Assembly: GCA_021604565.1 (NCBI GenBank)
Contig: BQJF01000024.1
Location: forward strand, 1-48,405
Direction of reading: 5' to 3'
From: Minwuia thermotolerans
Lineage (GTDB): Bacteria; Pseudomonadota; Alphaproteobacteria; Minwuiales; Minwuiaceae
DNA length: 48,405 nucleotides
The notes under the pieces are model-generated. The model was not told the DNA's origin. It saw nothing but the letters and a program-made list of their open reading frames with translations, and did no database searches. Shown piece after piece: positions 26,746 to 35,304 of this stretch; the first letter of the stretch is position 1; each line of letters starts with the position of its first letter. A program made the translations under genes and the position numbers.

Positions 26746-27651
26746 GTGAGCCTGCAACGGACCATTACACGTCGCGTCGAGCGCCACGGAACAGCGCTGC
26801 ATTCCGGGCTGGAAGTGACGATCGCCTTTTCGCCTGCCGAGCCGGGGACTGGGGTTGTCTTCCGTCGCTCCGACATGGACGGAGACGCTGCGCTGATCCC
26901 CGCACGCCACGATCACGTCGCCGATACGCGGCTCTGCACTGTCATCGCCAACGCACACGGCGCCAGCGTGGCGACCATCGAACACGTCATGGCGGCACTG
27001 TCCGGCAAGGGCGTGGACAATGTCATCGTCGATGTCTCGGGTGCCGAGACACCTGTCATGGACGGCAGTGCCGGTCCGTTCGTCGAGATGATCCGTGAAG
27101 CCGGAATCGTCGAACAGAACGCGCCACGCCGTGTGCTGCGTGTGCTGAAGGAAGTACGTGTCGGTGAAGGCGACTACTGGGCCCGCCTGACGCCGTCGGA
27201 AGAGTTCCGGCTCAGCTTCAATATCGCATTCGACAATCCGCTGCTGGCCAGCCAGTCGACACAGTTCCATCCCGACTTCGGTGATTTCGACGAGGACATT
27301 GCGCCCGCGCGGACGTTCTGCCTGTTCGAGGAGATCGAGAAGATGCGGTCCATGGGCCTCGCCCGTGGCGGCTCCCTCGACAACGCGGTCGTCGTCCAGG
27401 GTGACAAGGTCCTGAATCCGGAAGGCCTGCGTTTCGGTGACGAGAGCGTGCGGCACAAGCTGCTGGACGCTATCGGCGACCTGCGCACGGCGGGCTACCA
27501 GATCCTCGGCCACTACCATGGTGAGCGGGCCGGTCATGCGCTGAACAACAAGCTGCTGCGCGCTTTGTTCGCCGACCCGACCGCCTATGTCATCGAAGAT
27601 GCGGTCTCCACGGACTGGGACGACGTCCGCATTGCGGACGCCGCCGATTGA
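26746..27651 (+). CDS. lpxC: UDP-3-O-acyl-N-acetylglucosamine deacetylase LpxC
   Basis: The zinc enzyme for the committed step of lipid A synthesis, 301 residues. The zinc ligands are His80 (IEHVMAAL), His237 and Asp241 (HKLLDAIGD), matching E. coli His79, His238 and Asp242. ITRRVERHGTALHSG at the N terminus and the ARTFCLFEEIE block are also typical. GTG 26746 is chosen because AGAGGGG sits just upstream and SLQRTITR then begins the protein as in other LpxC; an in-frame ATG 84 bases earlier adds residues without family similarity. The gene follows ftsZ as in other alphaproteobacteria but may have its own promoter. Confidence 0.96.
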   Translation: MSLQRTITRRVERHGTALHSGLEVTIAFSPAEPGTGVVFRRSDMDGDAALIPARHDHVADTRLCTVIANAHGASVATIEHVMAALSGKGVDNVIVDVSGAETPVMDGSAGPFVEMIREAGIVEQNAPRRVLRVLKEVRVGEGDYWARLTPSEEFRLSFNIAFDNPLLASQSTQFHPDFGDFDEDIAPARTFCLFEEIEKMRSMGLARGGSLDNAVVVQGDKVLNPEGLRFGDESVRHKLLDAIGDLRTAGYQILGHYHGERAGHALNNKLLRALFADPTAYVIEDAVSTDWDDVRIADAAD

Positions 27652-27663
27652 AAGGCTGCTGAT

Positions 27664-27684
27664 CGTCAGGCCTGAAGCCTGACG
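27664..27684. terminator. Shared hairpin between lpxC and the convergent VOC gene
   Basis: A perfect 8-bp stem (CGTCAGGC / GCCTGACG) with loop CTGAA fills almost all of the 33-base gap between two convergent stops. Neither side has a run of T, so termination may be weak or Rho-assisted. Confidence 0.5.
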
Positions 27685-28125
27685 TCAGGATGCATTTCCC
27701 GTTTCGCTGGCCTTCGGCCAGTAGGTGCCGAAGTTCCAGTACAGCCCCTCCAGGTCGCGGCAGGAAAATTCCCTGCTGCCATAGTCCGTGTCCTCGACCG
27801 GCCTCGGAACCTCCACACCGGATGCAATGACCCTGGCGCAGAGTTCCTCTGCCTCATCGACGGCGATGTAGACGGACGTCCAGTCTCCCGCAGCAGTTCC
27901 AGGTTCCCCCACCGCCCGACCGAAATCGTCATCGCGCGCGCTGCCGACCATGATCAGTGCGGAACCCAGGGCAAGCTGGGCATGGGCAATGCCGCCCTGG
28001 CCGTCCTCCACGACGAAATGACGCCGGAAGCCGATCACGTCCACCAGCCAGTCGATCATGGCCGGGCAGTCGCGATAGCGGCGGGTAAGGTAGATGCGTG
28101 GTGGTTCGATGGTGGCGTCGGCCAT
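27685..28125 (-). CDS. VOC-superfamily (glyoxalase-like) protein
   Basis: A 146-residue single-module vicinal-oxygen-chelate fold protein: RIYLTRRYRDCPAMIDWLVDVIGF at the N terminus, the central LALGSALIMVGS strand and C-terminal REFSCRDLEGLYWNFGTYWP. Members range from glyoxalases and dioxygenases to antibiotic-binding proteins; the metal-ligand pattern is not complete enough for me to assign a reaction. AGGAGGACAGC precedes the ATG. An AraC-type regulator gene lies 79 bases upstream on the same strand, so the pair may be one transcript, with the VOC gene as target or partner. Confidence 0.75.
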   Translation of the reverse strand: MADATIEPPRIYLTRRYRDCPAMIDWLVDVIGFRRHFVVEDGQGGIAHAQLALGSALIMVGSARDDDFGRAVGEPGTAAGDWTSVYIAVDEAEELCARVIASGVEVPRPVEDTDYGSREFSCRDLEGLYWNFGTYWPKASETGNAS

Positions 28126-28204
28126 GTGCTGTCCTCCTGTTTGATGGTTCGCACCGGCAAGATGACAAATGCCCGGTCCGACGGATTGAACAAATGTGAC
28201 CTGA

Positions 28205-28996
28205 TCAGAGCCGGACCGGTGTCGTGCCCGCCATGCGCCCGAACTCCCGCGTCAGATGGGCCTGATCGGCAAATCCGGTCTCGTGCGCGATGGCGGCAAC
28301 GGTGTCCGAACCATCTTGCAGGTGCCGCAGCGCATTCTCGAACCTGACAATGCGGGCATAGGCCTTCGGACCTATGCCGACTTCGGCGGAAAAGCGCCGG
28401 GTCAGATGTGCCCTGCTGATGTCCAGTTGTCGTGCAAGTCCACTTATCCGCGCCTTGCCGCCGCTTGTCTCGATCTCCCGCACGGCCGCCAGAACCGCAG
28501 CGCTCTGCGTTGGTCCCGGCAGGATGCGCCGACGCAGGAACTGCTCCAGGATACGGAACCGCTCCGGCCAGCCGCCACAGAGCGCAAGCCTCTCCACGAT
28601 GTCGCGGCCATCCTGCCCCAGCAGGTCGCCCAGGCTGACCACGTGCCCCGTGATCTCCGTCAGTGGAACCCGGAAGAAAGCGCGCGCGCCCGCAGGGGTG
28701 AAATCCACCTGCACGCAATGAACCGGCCCGAGAGAGCGTACGACAGTGAAACGGTCGATCAGACCGGCGGTGAATGTGTGGTGGGCGGCCTGCGTGTCCG
28801 GCTTGTGCCCGGCATGGATCAGATACGGGTCCGCGAAGTTGATGATCAGAGGCAGAAAGGTGGTGGCGGGCATCCGGTGGGTGAAGGGCGGTGCTGCCAT
28901 GTCCGCGAACCCCGCCCAGCGGACCAGAAACGGCCGCAGGTCGTTTGGCAGGGGCGGGCAGGTCTCATCGGCTGCTGGCTGATCGCGCATGTCCAT
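28205..28996 (-). CDS. AraC-family transcriptional regulator
   Basis: A 263-residue regulator. The C-terminal 100 residues form the double helix-turn-helix: ISGLARQLDISRAHLTRRFSAEVGIGPKAYARIVRF and the second unit DTVAAIAHETGFADQAHLTREFGRMAGTTP. The N-terminal 150 residues resemble the DUF6597 sensory domain that often accompanies this class; the effector is unknown. The longer frame (to 29089) would overlap the divergent ligase gene; ATG 28996 or 28990 is more reasonable, though neither has a strong ribosome site. It is divergent from the acyl-CoA synthetase/oxygenase run, so it could control that run, the VOC gene, or both. Confidence 0.85.
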   Translation of the reverse strand: MDMRDQPAADETCPPLPNDLRPFLVRWAGFADMAAPPFTHRMPATTFLPLIINFADPYLIHAGHKPDTQAAHHTFTAGLIDRFTVVRSLGPVHCVQVDFTPAGARAFFRVPLTEITGHVVSLGDLLGQDGRDIVERLALCGGWPERFRILEQFLRRRILPGPTQSAAVLAAVREIETSGGKARISGLARQLDISRAHLTRRFSAEVGIGPKAYARIVRFENALRHLQDGSDTVAAIAHETGFADQAHLTREFGRMAGTTPVRL

Positions 28997-29108
28997 CCGC
29001 GCATGATGACACCAATGGCGGCTCGGGTCAGCCTGTACGCTGGACGGCAGACCGGTGATGGCTATCGTTGGGGGCGAGAGAATCTTCACCCTGGGGAGGA
29101 TGAATACC

Positions 29109-31004
29109 GTGCGACAGATCCCAACGACGCTGGCAGAAGTCGAGGAGGTCGAGCAGACCCCCTGGCAGGACAGGCTGATGGCGCAGAACGTCTATGCGGC
29201 AATCGCCAAGTCGGCCAACGCCTGGCCCGATCGGCCCGCGATCCACTTTCTGGCGCACGGACAACTGGATGACGAGCCCCAGACGATCCTGTACCACGAC
29301 CTGCTGTCCCGCATCACGGCCACCGCGAACCTGCTGCGTGATCTCGGAATCGGCGACACGGATGTCGTGACCCTGCTGATGCCGATCATTCCGGAGACGC
29401 AGTATTTCCTCTGGGGTTCGGAAACGGCTGGCATCGCCAACCCGGTCAACCCGTTCCTGGAGGTCGATCATATCGTCGGCATCTGCAAGGCGGCGGGAAC
29501 GAAGGTTCTGGTGGCCTGTGATCCGTCCATCAGCCCCGATCCCTGGCCAAAGGCGGAGGCGGTGAAGGCGGCCCTGCCGGACATCACCCTGATCCGGGTC
29601 GGTGGGCCGTCGGAAAGCACATCGGATGTCGTTTCCTACGAGGAAGCGATCACGGGTGTCGCGGATGACCGGCTGACGTTCGACCGCGACTTCCATCTGG
29701 ACGATGTCGCGGCCTATTTCCATACCGGGGGCACGACAGGGGTGCCGAAGCTGGCGCGCCACACGCAGAAGGGCCTGATGCTGCACAGTTGGACCTTTGG
29801 CAACTGCATGCCGGATCCGACCGATACCAGTCACGGGCCGCAGCATTATCCCCTGGGCATCCCGCTGTTTCATGTCGGCGGTGGCACCTGCTACAGCCTG
29901 ATGCCGTTCGTCTGGGGCCGGACGGTGACCATGCTGGGGGCGGAGGGCTATCGCAACCCGAACACGCTCCGGGACTTCTATGCCAATTGCGCGCGTCTGG
30001 GCTGGACCAAGATCCCCATCGTACCGACGGTCTGGTCGATGCTGCTGCAGATGCCGGTGGGGGACCATGACCTCAGTCGGGTGCAGTATGGCGGTGTTGG
30101 CGGGTCGACACTCTCCGTCGAGGTTGCCAATGCGGCGATGAAGAAGCTGGGGATTCCGCTGGTCGAAGGCTGGGGCATGACGGAGACCCACGGCTTCGCC
30201 ACGATCAACCCCTATCTGGGCGACATTCGCGTCGGCTCGGTGGGGCTGCGACAGCCCTACATGCAGGTGCGCATCGTCGAACCGGACGGCAAGGGCGGCA
30301 TCGCGCGGGACTGTGACACGGACGAGATCGGCCTGGTGGTGGTGCGTGGGCCGCAGGTCTTCGGCGGCTATCTGGATGAGGTCCATGATTCGAAGGCCTG
30401 GCTGGACGGGGACCGCCACAGCGGCTGGTTCGATACCGGCGACCTGGGACGGCTGGATGCGGACGGCTACGTCTGGCTGACGGGACGGGCCAAGGATCTG
30501 ATCATCCGCGGTGGACATAATATCGACCCGGCAACCATCGAAGACGTGCTGTACCAGCATCCGTCGGTGGAGCTGGCGGCGGCGGTCGGGCGCCCGGACA
30601 AGCGCGTCGGCGAGATTCCCGTCGCCTATGTCCAGTTCGGTGTCGGCAAGAGCGAGACCGAGGACGATCTGAAAGCGTTTGTTGCCGAACGTATTGCGGA
30701 ACGCGCCGCGAACCCGGTCGAGATCATCGCGATGACCGAGATGCCTCTGACCGGTGTCGGCAAGATCTTCAAGCCGCAACTGCGGCTGGACGCGGCACGC
30801 CGGGTCTACGAGCGGGAGTTCGCGCCGCTGGCGAAGGAAATGCGGGTCGATATCGCCATCGATGTCCGTACCGACAAGCTTCATGGCACGCTGGCAACCG
30901 CGACCATATCCGGCGCGGGCGACAGGGAGGCCGCAGCCGCGAAGGTGAGGGAAGCCATGGGGGCCTACGAGATCCGCGCCGAGGTGAGTGTCGCCGAAGG
31001 CTGA
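29109..31004 (+). CDS. Acyl-CoA synthetase (AMP-forming) with C-terminal extension
   Basis: An adenylate-forming ligase of 631 residues. The ATP signature is HTGGTTGVPK (residues about 205-214), followed by GWGMTETHGF, the FDTGDLGRLD ribose-binding region, the GRAKDLIIRGGHNIDP hinge and the catalytic-lysine motif GVGKIFKPQLR (Lys552). About 65 residues follow this motif; most related ligases stop near it, so the tail is extra. GTG 29109 is chosen because GGGGAGGA lies 8-9 bases upstream; ATG 29100 is too close to that site. The substrate is unknown. It is the first gene of a run with a Rieske oxygenase, TauD dioxygenases and a TRAP transporter, so a catabolic role is likely. Confidence 0.9.
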   Translation: MRQIPTTLAEVEEVEQTPWQDRLMAQNVYAAIAKSANAWPDRPAIHFLAHGQLDDEPQTILYHDLLSRITATANLLRDLGIGDTDVVTLLMPIIPETQYFLWGSETAGIANPVNPFLEVDHIVGICKAAGTKVLVACDPSISPDPWPKAEAVKAALPDITLIRVGGPSESTSDVVSYEEAITGVADDRLTFDRDFHLDDVAAYFHTGGTTGVPKLARHTQKGLMLHSWTFGNCMPDPTDTSHGPQHYPLGIPLFHVGGGTCYSLMPFVWGRTVTMLGAEGYRNPNTLRDFYANCARLGWTKIPIVPTVWSMLLQMPVGDHDLSRVQYGGVGGSTLSVEVANAAMKKLGIPLVEGWGMTETHGFATINPYLGDIRVGSVGLRQPYMQVRIVEPDGKGGIARDCDTDEIGLVVVRGPQVFGGYLDEVHDSKAWLDGDRHSGWFDTGDLGRLDADGYVWLTGRAKDLIIRGGHNIDPATIEDVLYQHPSVELAAAVGRPDKRVGEIPVAYVQFGVGKSETEDDLKAFVAERIAERAANPVEIIAMTEMPLTGVGKIFKPQLRLDAARRVYEREFAPLAKEMRVDIAIDVRTDKLHGTLATATISGAGDREAAAAKVREAMGAYEIRAEVSVAEG

Positions 31005-31073
31005 ATTGCAGGGTGCGTCGCGAACGAAACAGCCAGTGTTCGCGCCGGAGCATTCCGCGCTGACCGCAATGGG

Positions 31074-31092
31074 CTGATCATCGCCTGATCAG
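31074..31092 (+). promoter_or_regulatory. Small hairpin ahead of the Rieske gene
   Basis: A 7-bp perfect inverted repeat (CTGATCA / TGATCAG) with loop TCGCC, ending 5 bases before the CAGGAGG ribosome site at 31098-31104. It could be an operator or an mRNA structure; nothing else supports a specific role. Confidence 0.3.
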
Positions 31093-31108
31093 GGATCAGG
31101 AGGATGCG

Positions 31109-32293
31109 ATGGACAGCCCGCGTGGACGCAATCTTGTCGATGACAGCCTGATCGCCGCCCTGCGTCATGTCGCGGACCGCGCCAATACCACCGCCGCCCT
31201 GCCCAATGAGGCCTATACCGACACGCGGACGCTGGCAGCGGAAGCCCATGCCGTGCTGCGCAAGGCCTGGATCGGCATCGCGTTCGAGGCGGATGTTCCC
31301 CGACCGGGCACGGTCTATCCCGTCGATCTGACCGATACGCCCCTGTTGCTGGTCCGCGACAGGGCAGGTGCGGTGCGCGTGTTTCACAATGTCTGTCGTC
31401 ATCGCGGCATGAAGCTGGTGATCGAGCCGGGACGCACGGGACGCGTGATCCGCTGTCCCTATCATTCCTGGTGCTACAGGCTGGACGGCAGTCTTGACCG
31501 GACACCGCATGTCGGTGGTGTGGGGCAGGATACCCATGCCGACCTGGACCCCACGACGCTGGGCCTGATCGAGGTCCGGTCGGCAGTCTGGTTCGGAACG
31601 GTCTTCGTTGACCTGTCCGGAACGGCACCCCCGTTCGATGCGGCCATGTCCGGTCTGCAGGCGCGCTGGTCCGCGTTTGCGGATGCGGATTTCCGCAGCG
31701 GTGGCGCGGACAGTACCTTCGACATGGTGCTGAACGCCAACTGGAAGCTGGCGGTCGAGAACTATCTGGAGAGCTATCACCTGCCATCCGTGCATCCTGC
31801 CCTGAACAGCTATTCCAGGATCGAGGATCATGAGCTGCTGGTAGGCGATGACGGCTTTGCCGGGCAGATCAGCCTGGTCTATCGCCCGGTGCTGGATGCC
31901 GAAGGACTGGGTTTTCCGAAGGTCGAGGGGCTGAGCGACTACTGGGAGACCCGTGGCGAGTACATCGCGCTCTACCCCAACCTGCTGCTGGGGCTGCATT
32001 CGGATCACTGGTTCACGATCCTGCTGCTGCCCGACGGACCTGAGCGGACGCAGGAGCGGATCCGCATCGGATACTTCTCGGACGATGCCGCCTCCGGCGT
32101 CGATTATGCGGCATTGCGTGAGGCCAATACCCGCCTCTGGCAGGTCGTGTTCGGGGAGGATATTTCTCCCGTGGAGCGCATGCAGGCGGGGCGGCACTCA
32201 CCGGCCTTCGATGGCGGTATCCTGACGCCAGTCCTGGAAACCACGACGCGCGATTTTCACGCCTGGATGGCCAATCGGCTGCTGAACCACTGA
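31109..32293 (+). CDS. Rieske non-heme iron oxygenase, alpha subunit
   Basis: A ring-hydroxylating-type oxygenase of 394 residues. The Rieske [2Fe-2S] site is Cys96-x-His98-x17-Cys116-x2-His119. The mononuclear iron site fits His224 and His229 (ESYHLPSVHP) with Asp351 (FGEDISPVE) as third ligand. The bridging position before the first histidine is Glu221, as in CntA/YeaW/GbcA-type monooxygenases of quaternary amines, where most aromatic dioxygenases have Asp. That hints at N-demethylation or C-N cleavage chemistry but is not proof. No ferredoxin or reductase gene is in the window, so electrons must come from a protein encoded elsewhere. CAGGAGG precedes the ATG. Confidence 0.9.
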   Translation: MDSPRGRNLVDDSLIAALRHVADRANTTAALPNEAYTDTRTLAAEAHAVLRKAWIGIAFEADVPRPGTVYPVDLTDTPLLLVRDRAGAVRVFHNVCRHRGMKLVIEPGRTGRVIRCPYHSWCYRLDGSLDRTPHVGGVGQDTHADLDPTTLGLIEVRSAVWFGTVFVDLSGTAPPFDAAMSGLQARWSAFADADFRSGGADSTFDMVLNANWKLAVENYLESYHLPSVHPALNSYSRIEDHELLVGDDGFAGQISLVYRPVLDAEGLGFPKVEGLSDYWETRGEYIALYPNLLLGLHSDHWFTILLLPDGPERTQERIRIGYFSDDAASGVDYAALREANTRLWQVVFGEDISPVERMQAGRHSPAFDGGILTPVLETTTRDFHAWMANRLLNH

Positions 32294-32360
32294 TTTCCCG
32301 TCGCGATCTGTATTGCCCGGTCGCATGACTGACATGTTCGGATTTGTTCCGTAACGCGCT

Positions 32361-32389
32361 TTGCCGATGTGATATGATGCAGTTACATT
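32361..32389 (+). promoter_or_regulatory. Candidate promoter for the TauD pair
   Basis: TTGCCG (32361-32366), 17-base spacer, TACATT (32384-32389), both 4 of 6 to consensus, in the 150-base gap after the Rieske gene. This gap is visibly more AT-rich than the flanking genes. Confidence 0.3.
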
Positions 32390-32443
32390 AATCTGCGATG
32401 GGCATCGAATTCAGGTGCCTGCTTTCCTGGGGAGGAGGGCGCT

Positions 32444-33277
32444 ATGGCCAAGAGCGTGACGGTGACACCGTTGACGCCGATCATTGGTGCGGAAGTCAGC
32501 GGGGTCGATCTGGCCAGCATTGACGATGACGGGTTCTCTGCACTCAAGAAGGCATTTCTGGAGCACAGTGTGCTGTTCTTCCGGGATCAGGACATCAGCA
32601 TCGACGCCCACAAGGCGTTTGGCCGCCGGTTCGGTGACCTGCACATTCACCCGGCTGCGAACGACTACAACGACGGGGTGAAGGATCATCCCGAGATTCT
32701 GGTCATCCACGCCGACGAGAAGACGACGCGGACAGCAGGCGACAGTTGGCATTCGGATGTTTCCTGCGATGCCGAGCCGCCGATGATGAGCATCCTGCGC
32801 CTGCACACGCTGCCGCCGCTGGGGGGCGATACGCTGTTTGCCAGCATGTATGCCGCCTACGATGCACTCTCGGAGCCGATGAAGCAGCTTGTGGGCGGGC
32901 TGACCGCCACCCATGACGGTGGTCCCAACTATCGCGACCGTGCGGGACGGCAGGGCGTCGATACCTCAGCCAAGGCCTATCCGGCATCGTCACACCCCAT
33001 CGTGCGTACCCATCCGGAGACCGGGCGCAAGGCGCTGTATGTCAACCGGGCCTTCACTACACATGTGGATGACATTCCGCGTGACGAGGGCAATGCGATC
33101 CTGGGTTTCCTGTTCAACCACATCGAGAAGGCGCAGTTCCAGTGCCGGTTCCGCTGGCAGCCGAACTCGATCGCCATGTGGGACAACCGCTGCACCCTGC
33201 ACCATGCGATGTGGGACTATTTTCCCAACGTCCGGTCCGGATTCCGGGTCACGGTCAAGGGTGACCGGCCCGTCTGA
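32444..33277 (+). CDS. TauD/TfdA-family 2-oxoglutarate dioxygenase, copy 1
   Basis: A 277-residue Fe(II)/2-oxoglutarate oxygenase. The facial triad is His103-x-Asp105 (WHSDVS) with distal His253 in WDNRCTLHHA, and the C-terminal FRVTVKGDRP supplies the arginine for 2-oxoglutarate. The N-terminal IGAEVSGVDL and LFFRDQ segments are typical of TauD. Known members hydroxylate taurine, sulfonates, aryloxyacetates or betaines and often split the product. The substrate here is not readable. GGGGAGGAGGG precedes the ATG. A paralogue follows after 58 bases, and by eye about half of the aligned residues are the same. Confidence 0.93.
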   Translation: MAKSVTVTPLTPIIGAEVSGVDLASIDDDGFSALKKAFLEHSVLFFRDQDISIDAHKAFGRRFGDLHIHPAANDYNDGVKDHPEILVIHADEKTTRTAGDSWHSDVSCDAEPPMMSILRLHTLPPLGGDTLFASMYAAYDALSEPMKQLVGGLTATHDGGPNYRDRAGRQGVDTSAKAYPASSHPIVRTHPETGRKALYVNRAFTTHVDDIPRDEGNAILGFLFNHIEKAQFQCRFRWQPNSIAMWDNRCTLHHAMWDYFPNVRSGFRVTVKGDRPV

Positions 33278-33335
33278 CGGGCGCAATCACCGTGTCGGCA
33301 CCGCGTCGGCCCGGCGTTCCAGAAGGAGCACCAGC

Positions 33336-34190
33336 ATGAATGACATGAGCACAGGCTACGCCATCCTGGATGTGCGTCGGACGTCGCCCAACATCGGGGC
33401 GGAGATTCGCGGCGTCGATCTGGCAAATGGTCTGACGGCGGCCGAGTTCGCGGAGGTGGAGCGGGCGTTTCACGAGAACCAGGTCATCTTCTTCAAGGAC
33501 CAGTCGCGGATCGCACCGGACGTGCAGGTGGAGATCGGGAAGATGTTCGGCCCGCTGCATTACCATCCCGCCGCGCCGCATCTGGAGGGTTATCCGCCGA
33601 TCTTCGTCATTCATGCCCACAAGGACTCCAAGGTCGCCAATGGCGAGGGCTGGCACACCGATGTCTCCTGCGATACCGAGCCGCCACTGGGCACAATGCT
33701 GCAGATGCATGTCCTGCCGAGCGCCGGTGGCGACACGATGTTCGCCAGCATGTACGGCGCCTACGACACGCTGTCGCCTGCCATGCAGTCCTTCCTCGAA
33801 GGACTGACGGCCAGCCACGAGTCGGAGCACATCTATCGCGGACGCTACTCCGACCGGGGTGTCGATGATGCCGACAAGGTCTATCCCTCGGCGGTACACC
33901 CGGTGGTCCGGACCCATCCGGCGACCGGACGAAAGGCGCTGTACGTCAACGGCGGGTTCACGACGCGGATCAATGAACTGTCGAAGGCGGAGAGCCGCAA
34001 TCTGCTCGACTTCCTGTTCCGGCACATGGAGGAGCAGTTGATGGTGACGCGGTTCCGCTGGTCGGAAAATGATGTGGCGCTGTGGGACAATCGTTGCGTC
34101 CAGCATCGCGCGCTCTGGGACTACTGGCCGGAGGAGCGCAAGGGCCATCGCGTAACGATCAAGGGCGACCGGCCCTTCTTCAGGCCGTGA
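33336..34190 (+). CDS. TauD/TfdA-family 2-oxoglutarate dioxygenase, copy 2
   Basis: A 284-residue paralogue of the preceding gene. The iron ligands are His107-x-Asp109 (WHTDVS) and His257 (WDNRCVQHRA), with HRVTIKGDRP for 2-oxoglutarate. Blocks shared with copy 1 include GGDT-FASMY, HPATGRKALYVN and WDNRC. Differences cluster between residues 60-100 and 155-185, the regions that line the substrate pocket in TauD, so the two copies may act on different substrates or in sequence. AGAAGGAG lies upstream of the ATG at 33336; a long in-frame extension overlaps copy 1 and is not used. Confidence 0.93.
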   Translation: MNDMSTGYAILDVRRTSPNIGAEIRGVDLANGLTAAEFAEVERAFHENQVIFFKDQSRIAPDVQVEIGKMFGPLHYHPAAPHLEGYPPIFVIHAHKDSKVANGEGWHTDVSCDTEPPLGTMLQMHVLPSAGGDTMFASMYGAYDTLSPAMQSFLEGLTASHESEHIYRGRYSDRGVDDADKVYPSAVHPVVRTHPATGRKALYVNGGFTTRINELSKAESRNLLDFLFRHMEEQLMVTRFRWSENDVALWDNRCVQHRALWDYWPEERKGHRVTIKGDRPFFRP

Positions 34191-34279
34191 CGCGGCGCGA
34201 CCGGGACAGTGCGACGCAATAATCAACAACATGCTGTCCGCGACAGGCGAGAAGCAGAAGACACATGGGGAGAGAGATG

Positions 34280-35287
34280 ATGAAGCGACTGATCAGGGGA
34301 GCCGTGCTCGCCACGACGATTGCGCTGGCGGCGGGAACGGCAAGCGCCGAGGAGATGGTGGCGAAGTTCTCCACCCACTGGGGCCCGCAGCACCCGGCCT
34401 CCGTTCAGGCCATCAAGTTCATCGACCGGGTCAATGAGCGGCTGAAGGGCAAGCTGCGCATCGACGTGTTTCCCGCGGGCCAGTTGTTCGGCATTCGCGA
34501 GATCATGGGTGCGCTGGCGTCCGGCTCCGTGGAACTGGGGGCCGTGGTCGGCATCGTCAGCTTCCCGCCGATCAACCGGAACTACAATGTCACGGCCTTC
34601 CCGGGCTATTTCTCCAGTTTCGAGGATCAGCGCGGCTTCTTCGAGACCGATCCGAAGGGCAAGGAAGTCTGGAACAACATCCTGACCCGCACCCGCACCG
34701 CCGTGCTTGCCTACAACCCGGTTGGTCCGGCGGCGATCTATTCCTCGGCAAGCAAGCTGGAGACGGTTGCGTCGATGGCTGGCCTGAAGGCCCGTGTGCT
34801 GACCAATTCGGATCGTGCGCGCTGGACGGCGCTGGATGTCGGCAAGATGGTCTCCCTGCCGACGCGGGAGGTCTATACCGGCCTGCAGAATGGCACCATC
34901 GACACGGTCTCCACCGTCCCGGGTGCCATCAAGGCCTATAGCTGGTGGGAGCATCTGAATGCGGTGCAGTTGCCGTGGATTTCCTTCGCGGACGCCTACA
35001 TCATGGCCAATCAGGCTTGGCTGGACCGCCTGCCGGAGGACGTGAGGCAGGTACTGGCCGAGGAAGGTGCGCGTCTGAGCAAGGAAGCCACTGCCGACAT
35101 CATGCAGGCCTCCAATGCCGTGCATGAGGAATTTGCCGCCGAGCATGGCGCGACGATCTCCGTGCTGGAAGGGGCCGAGCTTGCCAAGCTTCGCGCCCTT
35201 GAGGCGTCCAAGGTCGAGCCGCTGCTGGCGGAAGAGGTTGATGCCGACGTCTTCGCCGCCCTGAAGGCCTATGCGGCGCGGAACTAG
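34280..35287 (+). CDS. TRAP transporter substrate-binding protein (DctP family)
   Basis: A periplasmic solute receptor of 335 residues. A Sec signal peptide (MKRLIRGAVLATTIALAAGTASA) is cut before EEMVAKFST. The DctP fold is recognised from HWGPQHPASVQAIKFID, FPAGQLFG, the central LKARVLTNSDRARW region, where DctP proteins place the arginine that salt-bridges a carboxylate, and GLQNGTIDTVSTVP. The ATG pair 34277/34280 has GGGGAGAG at a good distance from 34280. The ligand is probably a carboxylate; its identity is unknown. It is followed by the two permease genes. Confidence 0.93.
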   Translation: MKRLIRGAVLATTIALAAGTASAEEMVAKFSTHWGPQHPASVQAIKFIDRVNERLKGKLRIDVFPAGQLFGIREIMGALASGSVELGAVVGIVSFPPINRNYNVTAFPGYFSSFEDQRGFFETDPKGKEVWNNILTRTRTAVLAYNPVGPAAIYSSASKLETVASMAGLKARVLTNSDRARWTALDVGKMVSLPTREVYTGLQNGTIDTVSTVPGAIKAYSWWEHLNAVQLPWISFADAYIMANQAWLDRLPEDVRQVLAEEGARLSKEATADIMQASNAVHEEFAAEHGATISVLEGAELAKLRALEASKVEPLLAEEVDADVFAALKAYAARN

Positions 35288-35304
35288 GCTGTCAGCCGCC
35301 ATCA

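Noticed and set aside
31109..32293. Naming the Rieske protein carnitine monooxygenase CntA
   Set aside because: The bridging Glu is suggestive, but the CntB reductase and carnitine genes are absent and overall similarity cannot be measured here.
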